A DNA stretch of 64,000 nucleotides from CALHVX01 sp039198065 (GTDB lineage Bacteria > Pseudomonadota > Gammaproteobacteria > Pseudomonadales > Azotimanducaceae): the NCBI GenBank assembly GCA_039198065.1, contig JBCCTU010000005.1, positions 186,001 to 250,000 on the forward strand, given 5' to 3'. The position numbers were made by a program, and so were the translations under genes. The notes below the pieces were generated by a model. It was given only the letters and a program-made list of their open reading frames with translations, was not told the DNA's origin and did not search any database. Shown piece by piece: positions 1 through 8,366 of this stretch (its first letter is position 1; each line of letters starts with the position of its first letter).

Positions 1-1
1 C

Positions 2-1021
2 ACAGCGTTCACGATCATTCTCTCGATCCTCATCGGTGGTGTGACCTTCACCGGCAGCATCGTGGCGTATCTGAAGCTGTCGGAGCGGATGGACGGCAAG
101 CCAATCGTGTTTGGCGCACAGCGCATCGTGAATGGGGCACTCCTCGGTGCGCTGGTCCTCAGCGGATTGTTTTTCTGTCTTGATCCGAGCCCGATGTCCG
201 CGCTGCTGTTCGTGGTGATCGCGCTGTCGCTGGTACTCGGCGTCATGGTCGTCATCCCGATTGGCGGTGCCGACATGCCGGTGGTGATCTCGCTGCTGAA
301 CAGCTACTCGGGCCTTGCTGCCTGTGCGGCGGGTTTCGCGATCGGCAATAACATCCTGATCGTCGCCGGGTCGCTGGTTGGTGCCGCCGGTATCATCCTG
401 ACCAACATCATGTGCCGAGCCATGAACCGTTCGCTAGCCAACGTGCTGTTCAGCGGCTTCGGCGCGGCCAAGCAGGCAACGAAGGTTGAAGGTGAGGTCA
501 AGCCGATCAATACGGAAGACGCGTACCTGATCCTCGAAGCAGCGTCCACGGTCACCTTCGTACCGGGCTACGGTATGGCCGTCGCGCAGGCTCAGCATGT
601 GGTTCGCGAGCTGGGGGAGATGCTCGAAGGCAATGGCGCCGAAGTCACCTTTGCGATCCACCCCGTGGCGGGTCGTATGCCGGGGCACATGAACGTACTG
701 CTTGCGGAAGCCAGCGTGCCTTACGATCAGCTCGTTGAGATGGACGACATCAACCCGCGGATGGAGACCATCGACGTCGCGGTTGTGATCGGCGCGAACG
801 ACGTAGTCAACCCGGCGGCGCGGGAAGACGAGAACAGCCCGATCTACGGCATGCCGGTGATCAACGTCGACAACGCCCGCACAGTATTCGTGCTCAAGCG
901 CTCTATGGGCAGCGGTTTCTCAGGTGTAGACAACCCGCTGTTCTTCGGCGAGAACACGCGCATGCTCTTCGGGGACGCAAAGGAGTCGATTTCCTCGATC
1001 GTCGCCGAGTTTAAGAGCTGA
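2..1021 (+). CDS. pntB: NAD(P) transhydrogenase subunit beta, 5'-truncated
   Basis: C-terminal part (about 340 residues) of the beta subunit of the proton-translocating transhydrogenase, which moves hydride from NADH to NADP+ at the inner membrane using the proton gradient. The frame is open from base 2, so the start lies outside the window. The first about 130 residues are hydrophobic segments of the membrane domain. A linker leads to the NADP(H)-binding domain III with the GYGMAVAQAQ motif and, near the end, KRSMGSGFSGVDNPLFF, both hallmarks of PntB. It ends 23 bases before the convergent MOSC gene. Upstream pntA would be expected outside the window. Confidence 0.95.
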   Translation, partial: TAFTIILSILIGGVTFTGSIVAYLKLSERMDGKPIVFGAQRIVNGALLGALVLSGLFFCLDPSPMSALLFVVIALSLVLGVMVVIPIGGADMPVVISLLNSYSGLAACAAGFAIGNNILIVAGSLVGAAGIILTNIMCRAMNRSLANVLFSGFGAAKQATKVEGEVKPINTEDAYLILEAASTVTFVPGYGMAVAQAQHVVRELGEMLEGNGAEVTFAIHPVAGRMPGHMNVLLAEASVPYDQLVEMDDINPRMETIDVAVVIGANDVVNPAAREDENSPIYGMPVINVDNARTVFVLKRSMGSGFSGVDNPLFFGENTRMLFGDAKESISSIVAEFKS

Positions 1022-1044
1022 TTGCCGGCATATGGCAACCGGGA

Positions 1045-1500
1045 TCAGACCGGGCGAAGCGTATCGCCCGGTCGAATGGTCCCGCTGCTGCGCACATAGG
1101 CGCGTAACCCACCGGATACGACAAAACCTCGGACAACCTGTGCCGGGGTTACGGAATCTGTCGCCAGATCGTTGCCCAGCGTTGAGCACGGGTCGCAGAG
1201 TTCCATCCCCTCGAGTTCGACTTCACCAAGCATAAATCGCTGACCCACCAGCGGGTTCAGGCGGATCCCCCGAGTTAACAGGTTTCTCCGCGTCCGAGGT
1301 GCGGTCACCTCGGTACCGTGGTCGGCATTAAAGGTATCGATCGCTTCTTGTTCGATGAGCGAGACCACTCCCGGCGCTTTGAAGTAGCGGTCCCCGCGCA
1401 GCCCTTGGCCGGCGACCAGCTCAGCCTCTCCGATGGAGCGCTGGGGTTGCCCCGAGCTGCCGGCGATGTGGATGGCGACTAGAATTCCGGGCTCAGCCAT
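1045..1500 (-). CDS. MOSC domain-containing protein
   Basis: About 151 residues, matching a single MOSC domain, the C-terminal domain of molybdenum cofactor sulfurases also found as a stand-alone protein. Visible features are an N-terminal GEAELVAGQGLRGDRYF stretch and a late LCDPCSTL with the CxPC pattern typical of the family. MOSC proteins are thought to carry or transfer sulfur to metal centres; the substrate here is unknown. The frame continues upstream to 1608, but the ATG at 1500 starts exactly at the domain and is preferred. It is divergent from the PhzF-like gene. The last codons form a perfect 10-bp inverted repeat (see the separate entry). Confidence 0.8.
   Translation of the reverse strand: MAEPGILVAIHIAGSSGQPQRSIGEAELVAGQGLRGDRYFKAPGVVSLIEQEAIDTFNADHGTEVTAPRTRRNLLTRGIRLNPLVGQRFMLGEVELEGMELCDPCSTLGNDLATDSVTPAQVVRGFVVSGGLRAYVRSSGTIRPGDTLRPV
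1048..1073. terminator. perfect 10-bp inverted repeat between convergent pntB and MOSC gene, possible terminator
   Basis: GACCGGGCGA, a 6-base loop and TCGCCCGGTC form a perfect 10-bp GC-rich stem. It lies 27 bases after the pntB stop and inside the last codons of the MOSC gene. No T-run follows on either strand, so classical intrinsic termination is uncertain. Confidence 0.35.
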
Positions 1501-1659
1501 GCTGGAGTCCTTGCGTGTGGAGGGCAAAGCTTCCGCTGTGCATTGGGTTGGGTCAATGGCCGGGGCACCCGACGTGCGAGTCTGTCCGAGCAAACGGCAG
1601 CCTCCCACTCGTGCCTCTGAAGATCGTATTCTGTTGATCAGTATTTATTGGATGATTTG

Positions 1660-2535
1660 ATGAAGCTGACCATCGTCGACGTCTTTGCCGAACGGCAGTT
1701 TGAGGGCAATCAACTCGCAGTCATCGAAGATGCTGCAGCGCTTTCGACCGCGACGATGCAGACGATTGCCCGGGAAACGAACTTCTCGGAAACGACCTTT
1801 GTCATCGAACGCACCGGTGACGAGGCTCGGGTGCGAATCTTTACGCCCGAGGACGAGCTGCCTTTTGCCGGACACCCAACACTGGGTACGGCATGGGTTC
1901 TAACCGGCGGTCAGGGCGCGATTACGCTGCGGCTCGACGCGGGTCCGGTCACGGTTAGTTTTGCTGCGGATGGGGTTGGGTCGTTCGAACCACCGCCGGT
2001 AACGCTGAACGGCGCCTACCCGCGGGCGCTGGCCGCCGCGTTGGTGAACCTCACTGTCGACGATCTGCACGCGACCGCCGACCCCGAGCTCACCGTCGTG
2101 GGCCCGGAGTTTCTGTTGATCCCGGTTGCGTCCCTCGATGCGCTGCGCGCCGCGCGTGTTGATGAGCATGCCTACCGCGCCCAGCTCGCAGAAACCCCGG
2201 GAATCCGAAGCCTGTTTCTCTTTTCCGAGCCGGGCTATACCGGGAAGGGCGGGTCGCCGACAGGCGGAGATATTGCAGCGCGCATGTTCTTCGACACCCA
2301 CGGATTCCGGGAAGATCCCGCGACCGGTAGCGCCAACAGCGCGTTGGCCGCATACCTCAGCCAGCGTCATGGACGCACCGGCCGGATTGTTGTGGATCAG
2401 GGTGTCGAGATTCTGCGTCCGAGTCGGCTGTACCTGGAGCTCGGCGAACGTCTACGCGTAGGCGGTCGGGTGTTCGAATCGGTCCGTGGTGAGCTGTTGG
2501 TAGGGGACAGCACCTCTATGAGTTCTCGGACTTGA
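1660..2535 (+). CDS. PhzF family isomerase/epimerase-like protein
   Basis: About 291 residues, the usual PhzF length. The PhzF fold is shared with diaminopimelate epimerase; family members isomerise small molecules, and PhzF itself acts in phenazine synthesis. Visible motifs are NFSETTFV with the catalytic-type Glu at about residue 44, GHPTLGTAWVL near residue 70, and a C-terminal FREDPATGSANSALAAYL that contains the conserved DPATGSA. The ATG at 1660 is preferred over the TTG at 1648 because the family N-terminus MKLTIVDVF begins there. There are no phenazine genes nearby, so the substrate is unknown. Confidence 0.88.
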   Translation: MKLTIVDVFAERQFEGNQLAVIEDAAALSTATMQTIARETNFSETTFVIERTGDEARVRIFTPEDELPFAGHPTLGTAWVLTGGQGAITLRLDAGPVTVSFAADGVGSFEPPPVTLNGAYPRALAAALVNLTVDDLHATADPELTVVGPEFLLIPVASLDALRAARVDEHAYRAQLAETPGIRSLFLFSEPGYTGKGGSPTGGDIAARMFFDTHGFREDPATGSANSALAAYLSQRHGRTGRIVVDQGVEILRPSRLYLELGERLRVGGRVFESVRGELLVGDSTSMSSRT

Positions 2536-2603
2536 TTTCAAGAACCCTTTTGTTGGGCAGAACCCGCGTTTTACTCTCGCGCGGTTGATGGGAAGCTGCA
2601 CCC

Positions 2604-3674
2604 GTGAACGAAGGATTACGCGTTCCTGAATGGATCAAAAGTGCGATTTCAATCGACGATCCCAAGGTTCAGATGTTGGTAGACGAAGTAGCAGCAGCGC
2701 GAGTGGTCTATCTTGGCGAGACCAACCACTTCGTGCACGAGAAGACCGACTTTCGTTTGTGGTGGTTGTCACAGTTAGGTCTGCGCAAACGATTAGTCAT
2801 AGGTGAGGAAATTGCGCACCTCGATGGACAGGAGATCAATGCCTTCCTGCGCGATGGGGACGCTCGCCACTTAGATCGGGTCGCAACCTTCGGCTACAGC
2901 GGGCGCAAACGTACGGATCGCGATGATTGGCCGCCGGTTTTCAAGAGCTCCCCATACCCTCATGCCGGTATGCGATATGAGCATGAACGGTTGTATGCGG
3001 CAATTCGTCACAAAGGAGCCGTCGAGCGGTTTTTCGGCTTTGACGTAGACGCCGATGGTGCAGGGTCAGCCGAACCTGTAATCGGCGAAACCCTCGAAGA
3101 CGAGCTCATGCGCCTTGAGGCAGCGGGTAGCACGCCGCGCACCCAGATCGAGTCGTTGCGTTATCTCCACCTAATGGCAGGTGCAACGGAGTTTGAGCAA
3201 ACCCGCGCCGCAATGGCGTACCGCGAGGATGTCATGAAACGACGCGTCGACGAAGTTCTGGCGGCGACAGACCCCGCACATCTCATTGTGCTGCTCGCGC
3301 ATGCCTTTCATCTCGCGGAAGATGACGCGTGCTTCGGGTCCGGCGCCGGCATCGGTCCGGGAGGTGGGCAAGCCGATTCGCTTGGCCATTACCTCACGCA
3401 AGACCGACGCGTCGATACCCGCGCCGTTTGGATGTTGTGCGGAGAAGGCACAGACAGCCAACCGCTCACGGGCCTTCCTAATGAGCTGCGGTATCCCCGG
3501 CGTTCGCTCAATCGACGACTCGGCGCTAAGCTTTCGGACGTTGCGCTGTTGCGATCCGGCCCACGGGGAATGGTCGGTGTTGGACATCTGTATAGCGCCG
3601 TCGCGGAAGTAGAGTTGGCACGACAGGCGGACTGCGTGATGTTTTTTCCAACCGTGACGCCGCTGCAATCATGA
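2604..3674 (+). CDS. erythromycin esterase-like family protein (putative hydrolase)
   Basis: 356 residues with no signal peptide. Residues 34-50 read VVYLGETNHFVHEKTDF, resembling the GE-x-x-H-x-x-x-E core of the erythromycin esterase / EreA-ChaN-like superfamily. A later LLAHAFHL resembles the family's AHNxH segment. Sequence elsewhere is diverged, so a macrolide-esterase role should not be assumed; most members of this superfamily have no known substrate. The start is a GTG. The gene stands alone between the PhzF gene and a convergent unknown gene, in a stretch with lower GC than the core genes. Confidence 0.6.
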   Translation: MNEGLRVPEWIKSAISIDDPKVQMLVDEVAAARVVYLGETNHFVHEKTDFRLWWLSQLGLRKRLVIGEEIAHLDGQEINAFLRDGDARHLDRVATFGYSGRKRTDRDDWPPVFKSSPYPHAGMRYEHERLYAAIRHKGAVERFFGFDVDADGAGSAEPVIGETLEDELMRLEAAGSTPRTQIESLRYLHLMAGATEFEQTRAAMAYREDVMKRRVDEVLAATDPAHLIVLLAHAFHLAEDDACFGSGAGIGPGGGQADSLGHYLTQDRRVDTRAVWMLCGEGTDSQPLTGLPNELRYPRRSLNRRLGAKLSDVALLRSGPRGMVGVGHLYSAVAEVELARQADCVMFFPTVTPLQS

Positions 3675-3755
3675 CCATGACGCAATCATAAGAAATCGCG
3701 CAAAGTGCTCTGACGGGTTACCGCGCCCAGGGTCTGAGAAGGATGGACAGCAGGC

Positions 3756-4256
3756 TTACCGCCAGAATAGGACCAGGGACTCACCGATCCCCAGCCTTTG
3801 CCATCGGGCACATAGCACGTCCAGCTTTTTTCGGATCTTGCCAACGCTCTGTTCGCTCAGTTTCGGACGCTTAATGTTCGATTGAGCGCAGGCCGCATCA
3901 AAAACCTGCAAAAACGTGACCAGGTCGGTCCGTTCACTCCACATCTCCGCTTCGAAGCATTCAACGAGGCGCTCCGCTTGGATCAATTCAACAATATCTT
4001 CGCAGGGCGTTTGAGCGCGGCTGGAGCTTCGGTGACCGCCTGAGCTCGTGATACTACCAATATCTTCCGGGGCGCTCCCAGCAGCCACACGCCCCCAAAA
4101 ACCAGCTGTCAATTGCAGTTCGGATTCGACGACTAGATGGACCGCATCGTGCGGAAACAGCCCTTTTTTTGGGAACGTAGTGGTCGCCAGCGAACCGTCG
4201 GGGCGACTAACCTCAATCGTGTCTAGAGTTCGGCCTTTGGTGATCGCTATGTCCAT
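3756..4256 (-). CDS. conserved hypothetical protein, about 166 residues
   Basis: No recognised function. From the ATG at 4256 it begins MDIAITKGRTLDTIEVSR and soon has FPKKGLFPHDAVHLVVE. This looks like the start of a small cytosolic family I have seen as conserved hypotheticals: a two-strand N-terminus followed by a PHD-x-VH segment. The C-terminal half is helical and basic. An upstream in-frame GTG at 4334 would overlap the secreted-protein gene by 14 bases, but the conserved-looking sequence starts at 4256. It probably shares a transcript with the upstream large secreted-protein gene. Confidence 0.6.
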   Translation of the reverse strand: MDIAITKGRTLDTIEVSRPDGSLATTTFPKKGLFPHDAVHLVVESELQLTAGFWGRVAAGSAPEDIGSITSSGGHRSSSRAQTPCEDIVELIQAERLVECFEAEMWSERTDLVTFLQVFDAACAQSNIKRPKLSEQSVGKIRKKLDVLCARWQRLGIGESLVLFWR

Positions 4257-4320
4257 GGATGTGATTGGTGCCTCAGACTGGGGTCCACGACCGATCCAAC
4301 GAACAGGTACGAGGACCCGC

Positions 4321-6768
4321 TTATTCCAGCTCACCGTATAAGGTGATCACCTGGCCCCATTGGAATTTGTCCGTCTGGGTAAACACCCTCTCCTGCTTCG
4401 CTTGTCCGTCCGCATCAAACATCTGCGGAGCCGGATGCTGCGAGATCATCGCATGGAGCGCCTCGGTTAGCACAGGCTCGACCAAATCACTCACCGCACT
4501 GGTGAGCTCACCTTCACAGGGCAGCGGGACAACGCCCACTGATGGAGAACGGTGCGGCATCAACGGGCAGCCGGTCAACTGAGACTTCATGATGGTCGCG
4601 TACCAGATCGTGTCATTGCCCAGCGCCGCAACGATCTCGTTGGACCCCTCTTCGCGCGCAATGTCCAACTCGAGACTGGGGGCAAAGAAGTCGACGATTA
4701 CGCTTAACCAAATATTGGTGCCGTCAGGGCCGAGGCTATCGCCGACGAAGTCGACCTGATACTGACCCAGCTGATAGGTCAGATTACCTCGCCCCGTATC
4801 AAGAAAGACTGGCGGGTCAGGATGGATCCAGGTGAACGGTACCATGGTCGGTTTCAATTCGATGGTCACCTTGGTACTTCCCAAGCTCGCCAGAGCGCTG
4901 TGCAAGGAAACCAAGGTCGTGCCATCCAGTTCCGGGAGATCATCTGTCGCACATCCGGACGCCATGCCTAGATCTTCGCAGCTCGGCTGGAGTGCGCTAA
5001 ACATGCTGGCGGTTGGAAACCGCTCTCCGATGACCTGGTTCAGAGTACCTGTGGTGAGGCTATAGGACACATCGAATTCGTTGCCATAAAAGTTTCGGCT
5101 GTCACTGCAGGCAGAACCGCTCGGCAGTGCACCACCCTCACAGGGAAAGTCACTGCGCGGTGAGTGTACAAATTCGGCCCCGGTGAACACCGGGATGAAC
5201 GGGCGCAGCCGCGCGGCAGAATTGTATTTGCCCAAAATCCGGTCTTCCGTGGACTCGATGCGAACGATGTCCAGATCTAATTCAACATCCGTCATGTCAC
5301 CGAGGCGACCGGTTTCGTAACGAGACAGCAGCTGATCTAGGGCTACCGCCTGCTGCGTGTCAGGGTGCTCGGCTTGCCATACGGTGTCCAATGCCCCGTT
5401 CATGACGCCGTAGAACTCGCCCAGCAGTGTCTCCGCGTCAGCGCTAACAAATTCCTCGGCGCAGGTGGTTGTGGCGAGGTCTGTTTGGGGCACCGGAGGA
5501 AACTCGAATACGTCCGAAGCCACCAGTTGTGCATTCACCTCGAGACGCTCAGGGTCAGTGGATGTTTTTACTTCATAGACCAGCGGGTCGACGCTCTCCG
5601 CTCGATAGGCATCAACGTCCAAAACCGGGCAACTGCTCCACTGCGCAACGGTGCCGTTGTCCAGGCGCTCTGCTTCTTCCAAGTCTGCCTTCGGACGACT
5701 AACACAGCCGAAGTGATCTACGTTCCAGCGAACGAACAGATTTTGCAGTTCGACATCGACGCCGCCACTCACCCGTTTTAGCTCATTTATCGCCTCTATC
5801 GTGACGTTCTGACCTAAGCCGAGCTGCACGTCGTTCACGCCCTCGATGGCCAGCTCCCGACCCGTGCCTGCCACATCGCTAACGCAAACTTCGAAGCGAT
5901 CTTCCCGCGGTTGTTCGCGGACGCAGAATGTCCGCTCCGCCACACAAGCAGCCGCCTGAATAATAGGATTAGGCGCGCTCTGGCACGTCTGTTTCGTGCT
6001 TTTGTACATCGTAAGCTGCGTCTGGGCAGCTAGAAATGCTTTCTTGTAGGCACTGGTCTCAGTGAGTCCAGCGACCGTATCTACGCCAACACAGGCTTTC
6101 GTTGAACTGCCGTAGTTTGTATTGGTAGGCAAGGAAAGTGATTCGCCAGCAAATTCGGCAGTTAGCGCATCGTTAAACTCATCCAGCGAGGGATTCGGTA
6201 GACTGGACTTGTGTGGCGATTGCAACGCCGTGAGTCCCTGGTTCGTAAGTTCGAATGCAGCGCTCTCAGACAGCGCTCCGCTGGACTTCATGTTCATATC
6301 GTCATCCCAGCGTTTATCGATGACGATCACCCGAAATCGGGAGACCACTTGCATGCTGGGGATGTGATACAACTCTGCCAATACCGGCAGGTATAGGGCT
6401 TCGGTGTTGCTGAACTGATGCACATAGGGAATCCAAGTGGGCCAACCGCCCAGGCCCGGGGGTGGAAGCGGGCCAATGGCGACATCAGCGGCGAAATTCA
6501 CGATGCCGCCGCCGCCACTCACAATGCTCGCACCGAAGCCATTTAAAAGGACCTGGTAGTCACCCAAGGTTCCAGATGGGATGCCCGCGATCGCACCTCG
6601 AACCTCGATGGTTTGGTCAAATGGATCGTAGAATGAAGAGGTCTGTTCAAGTTCGGTGCCGTGAGACGGCATCGACAGTGTGATTTCCGCGCCCGAACTC
6701 GATACTGCGAAGCTGAGTAACATCAAACTGAGTGTGAATTGAGCAGTGGTCTGGGCAGAGCTGCGCAT
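4321..6768 (-). CDS. large secreted protein of unknown function
   Basis: 815 residues. There is a clear Sec signal peptide: basic MRSSAQ, a hydrophobic core FTLSLMLLSFAV, and a likely cleavage after SSSGA near residue 26. No further membrane segments are evident, so it is periplasmic or exported. It is rich in Asp, Glu, Thr and Leu. It has spaced cysteines, for example around residues 220-300 and 550-620, that could form disulfides. I see no catalytic motif, repeat array or lipobox. It starts at an ATG and is followed by the 166-residue unknown gene. It cannot be assigned; it could be a structural or adhesin-like protein. Confidence 0.65.
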   Translation of the reverse strand: MRSSAQTTAQFTLSLMLLSFAVSSSGAEITLSMPSHGTELEQTSSFYDPFDQTIEVRGAIAGIPSGTLGDYQVLLNGFGASIVSGGGGIVNFAADVAIGPLPPPGLGGWPTWIPYVHQFSNTEALYLPVLAELYHIPSMQVVSRFRVIVIDKRWDDDMNMKSSGALSESAAFELTNQGLTALQSPHKSSLPNPSLDEFNDALTAEFAGESLSLPTNTNYGSSTKACVGVDTVAGLTETSAYKKAFLAAQTQLTMYKSTKQTCQSAPNPIIQAAACVAERTFCVREQPREDRFEVCVSDVAGTGRELAIEGVNDVQLGLGQNVTIEAINELKRVSGGVDVELQNLFVRWNVDHFGCVSRPKADLEEAERLDNGTVAQWSSCPVLDVDAYRAESVDPLVYEVKTSTDPERLEVNAQLVASDVFEFPPVPQTDLATTTCAEEFVSADAETLLGEFYGVMNGALDTVWQAEHPDTQQAVALDQLLSRYETGRLGDMTDVELDLDIVRIESTEDRILGKYNSAARLRPFIPVFTGAEFVHSPRSDFPCEGGALPSGSACSDSRNFYGNEFDVSYSLTTGTLNQVIGERFPTASMFSALQPSCEDLGMASGCATDDLPELDGTTLVSLHSALASLGSTKVTIELKPTMVPFTWIHPDPPVFLDTGRGNLTYQLGQYQVDFVGDSLGPDGTNIWLSVIVDFFAPSLELDIAREEGSNEIVAALGNDTIWYATIMKSQLTGCPLMPHRSPSVGVVPLPCEGELTSAVSDLVEPVLTEALHAMISQHPAPQMFDADGQAKQERVFTQTDKFQWGQVITLYGELE

Positions 6769-7075
6769 GGGAATGTCCTGTTTAGGATCGAACTATTTCA
6801 TGAGTCACCATCGAGCTCGTTCTGGTTCAAGTGTTTCCCCGCGGCTCTCCGGAGTCGAAAAGAGCGACCTGAGATCGAGGACCCAGGGACAGTTGTGGCC
6901 ACAGAGCGGCCCGTTTCGGGGCCGTTGCTCTCAATCGGAGTGGTGGGTCTGGTGCCGATGCCGTAAAACGGCCGTGTAATTCGAGCTGAATTCGTCGTGC
7001 CTTGAAGCGGGTCAACACACCCAACACGGGCCGCTACGCCGTCTCAAGGGCGGTTCCAATGTCCCGTCGCCCGCC
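6769..7075. other. intergenic region, 307 bases
   Basis: Lies between the secreted-protein start and the stop of the PepSY gene, both on the minus strand. A small hairpin (CGGCCC at 6907-6912, GGGCCG at 6919-6924, loop of 6) could end PepSY transcription, but no T-run follows. No credible gene is seen. Confidence 0.4.
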
Positions 7076-8254
7076 TCAAGCGGATTGACTCTGAAGCTTG
7101 GTTCTCTCGATTCGTTTCGATCTGCGCACCACAGATGCTGGCAAGGTTCGCTTGAAAAAGACGTAGACCCCTGTCCCGCTTAAGAGGATCAGCGCGAGAC
7201 CGGTCAACACAGTGAGAGTTTCCTGGAAAATCCCAAAGATGTGGCCGCCGTGCAACGACAGCATGAGCGTGCCAAATATCTCTGGTGCCCCGTGCTCGTT
7301 TAACGACGTTGTCCACATCTCACCGGCGCAGCGTGCGTGGACTTCGGCCACGACGTCTCCGAAGCGTACATTCCAGTCTCCGGGCGCGCGCAGCGAAATC
7401 TGGTACTTTGCTTCCTTACCCGTAGTTATGGTCAGCATACTGATGTGACGCCCCGGGTAAGCTGACAACGCCTGGTCGGCAGCCTGTTGCGGCGTGATGG
7501 TGTCGCCACAGTCCTGCTTGAACCTGGCATCCCACTCGGCAGGTTCGTCAATCTGTGACACTAACGGCCCGAGCCACTCCGGTTCGCTCAGGCCGATGCC
7601 CGTGATGGCAAACAAGAGAATGAGTCCGCCGAGCCAAGCGCCGGCGAGGCCGTGCCAGTTGAACATTCGTGGCACCAGCTTGCCGTCGGTCTGAAGTCTC
7701 ACAATCTTCTTACGCGCACTGGTTCCGCCTCTGGGCCACCAGAGGTAAAGCCCTGTCAGGGCAAAGCCGATCATCAAGACACCGATTACAGCGATGAAAA
7801 TCTGCGCCCACTCGCCCATCAACAGAGAGAAATGGAAGTCGTTGAATTCGTGAGCAAACGCGTCGTGGAGTTCAAAGCTGCCTTTGTAAGTCGCCGAGAC
7901 TGGATCGACGCTTGTCATCATAACGCCGTGCTCAGCGTCAGGAGCGCTGCCATACACGAGGGCGGTTTCCAGCCCTTCGACACGCGTGTCCGGCATGAAA
8001 ACGCCTAGGGTCTGCAGGCCTGCGGGGTGCCCCTCTGCACCTGCGCGAATAATGTCTGCGATGTCCGCAGGCGGGCCTTCCTGCGCGCGGACCATATCGC
8101 CGTATTGGAGCTCGAACAGCTCGCCGAAGAACGACAGTGTCAAACCGGTGAAGGCGATAAGGAAAACAAAGAGGCTGGCCACCAGCCCAATCCAGCCGTG
8201 AATGAGGGCCATCAGGTGGCGGGCAGACCGGTTTGCGCTTACTTCTTTCTCCAC
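7076..8254 (-). CDS. PepSY domain inner-membrane protein, iron-uptake associated
   Basis: 392 residues with the four-helix layout of PepSY-TM proteins. Helix 1 follows RHLMALIHGW. Helix 2 is near FIAVIGVLMIGFALTGLYLWW, helix 3 near FNWHGLAGAWLGGLILL, and the last is near the C-terminus (TVLTGLALILLSGTGVYVFF), with a periplasmic PepSY-like loop between. These proteins are commonly co-encoded with siderophore receptors and several act as ferric-siderophore reductases. That role is inferred here from its place 112 bases downstream of a TonB-dependent siderophore receptor. The conserved intramembrane His residues (ALIHGW, NWHGLAG, SLHGGHIFG) fit haem or iron handling. It starts with a GTG. Confidence 0.85.
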   Translation of the reverse strand: MEKEVSANRSARHLMALIHGWIGLVASLFVFLIAFTGLTLSFFGELFELQYGDMVRAQEGPPADIADIIRAGAEGHPAGLQTLGVFMPDTRVEGLETALVYGSAPDAEHGVMMTSVDPVSATYKGSFELHDAFAHEFNDFHFSLLMGEWAQIFIAVIGVLMIGFALTGLYLWWPRGGTSARKKIVRLQTDGKLVPRMFNWHGLAGAWLGGLILLFAITGIGLSEPEWLGPLVSQIDEPAEWDARFKQDCGDTITPQQAADQALSAYPGRHISMLTITTGKEAKYQISLRAPGDWNVRFGDVVAEVHARCAGEMWTTSLNEHGAPEIFGTLMLSLHGGHIFGIFQETLTVLTGLALILLSGTGVYVFFKRTLPASVVRRSKRIERTKLQSQSA

Positions 8255-8366
8255 TTGCAGTGCTCGCTGGTTACAGCCCAGGATTTGCGTGTTTCATGAA
8301 TCTGTCCTTCGCGATTGCAGTTCCGTATCGGTGTCATCAGTAGACGCATGTACCTTTACTGCATGC

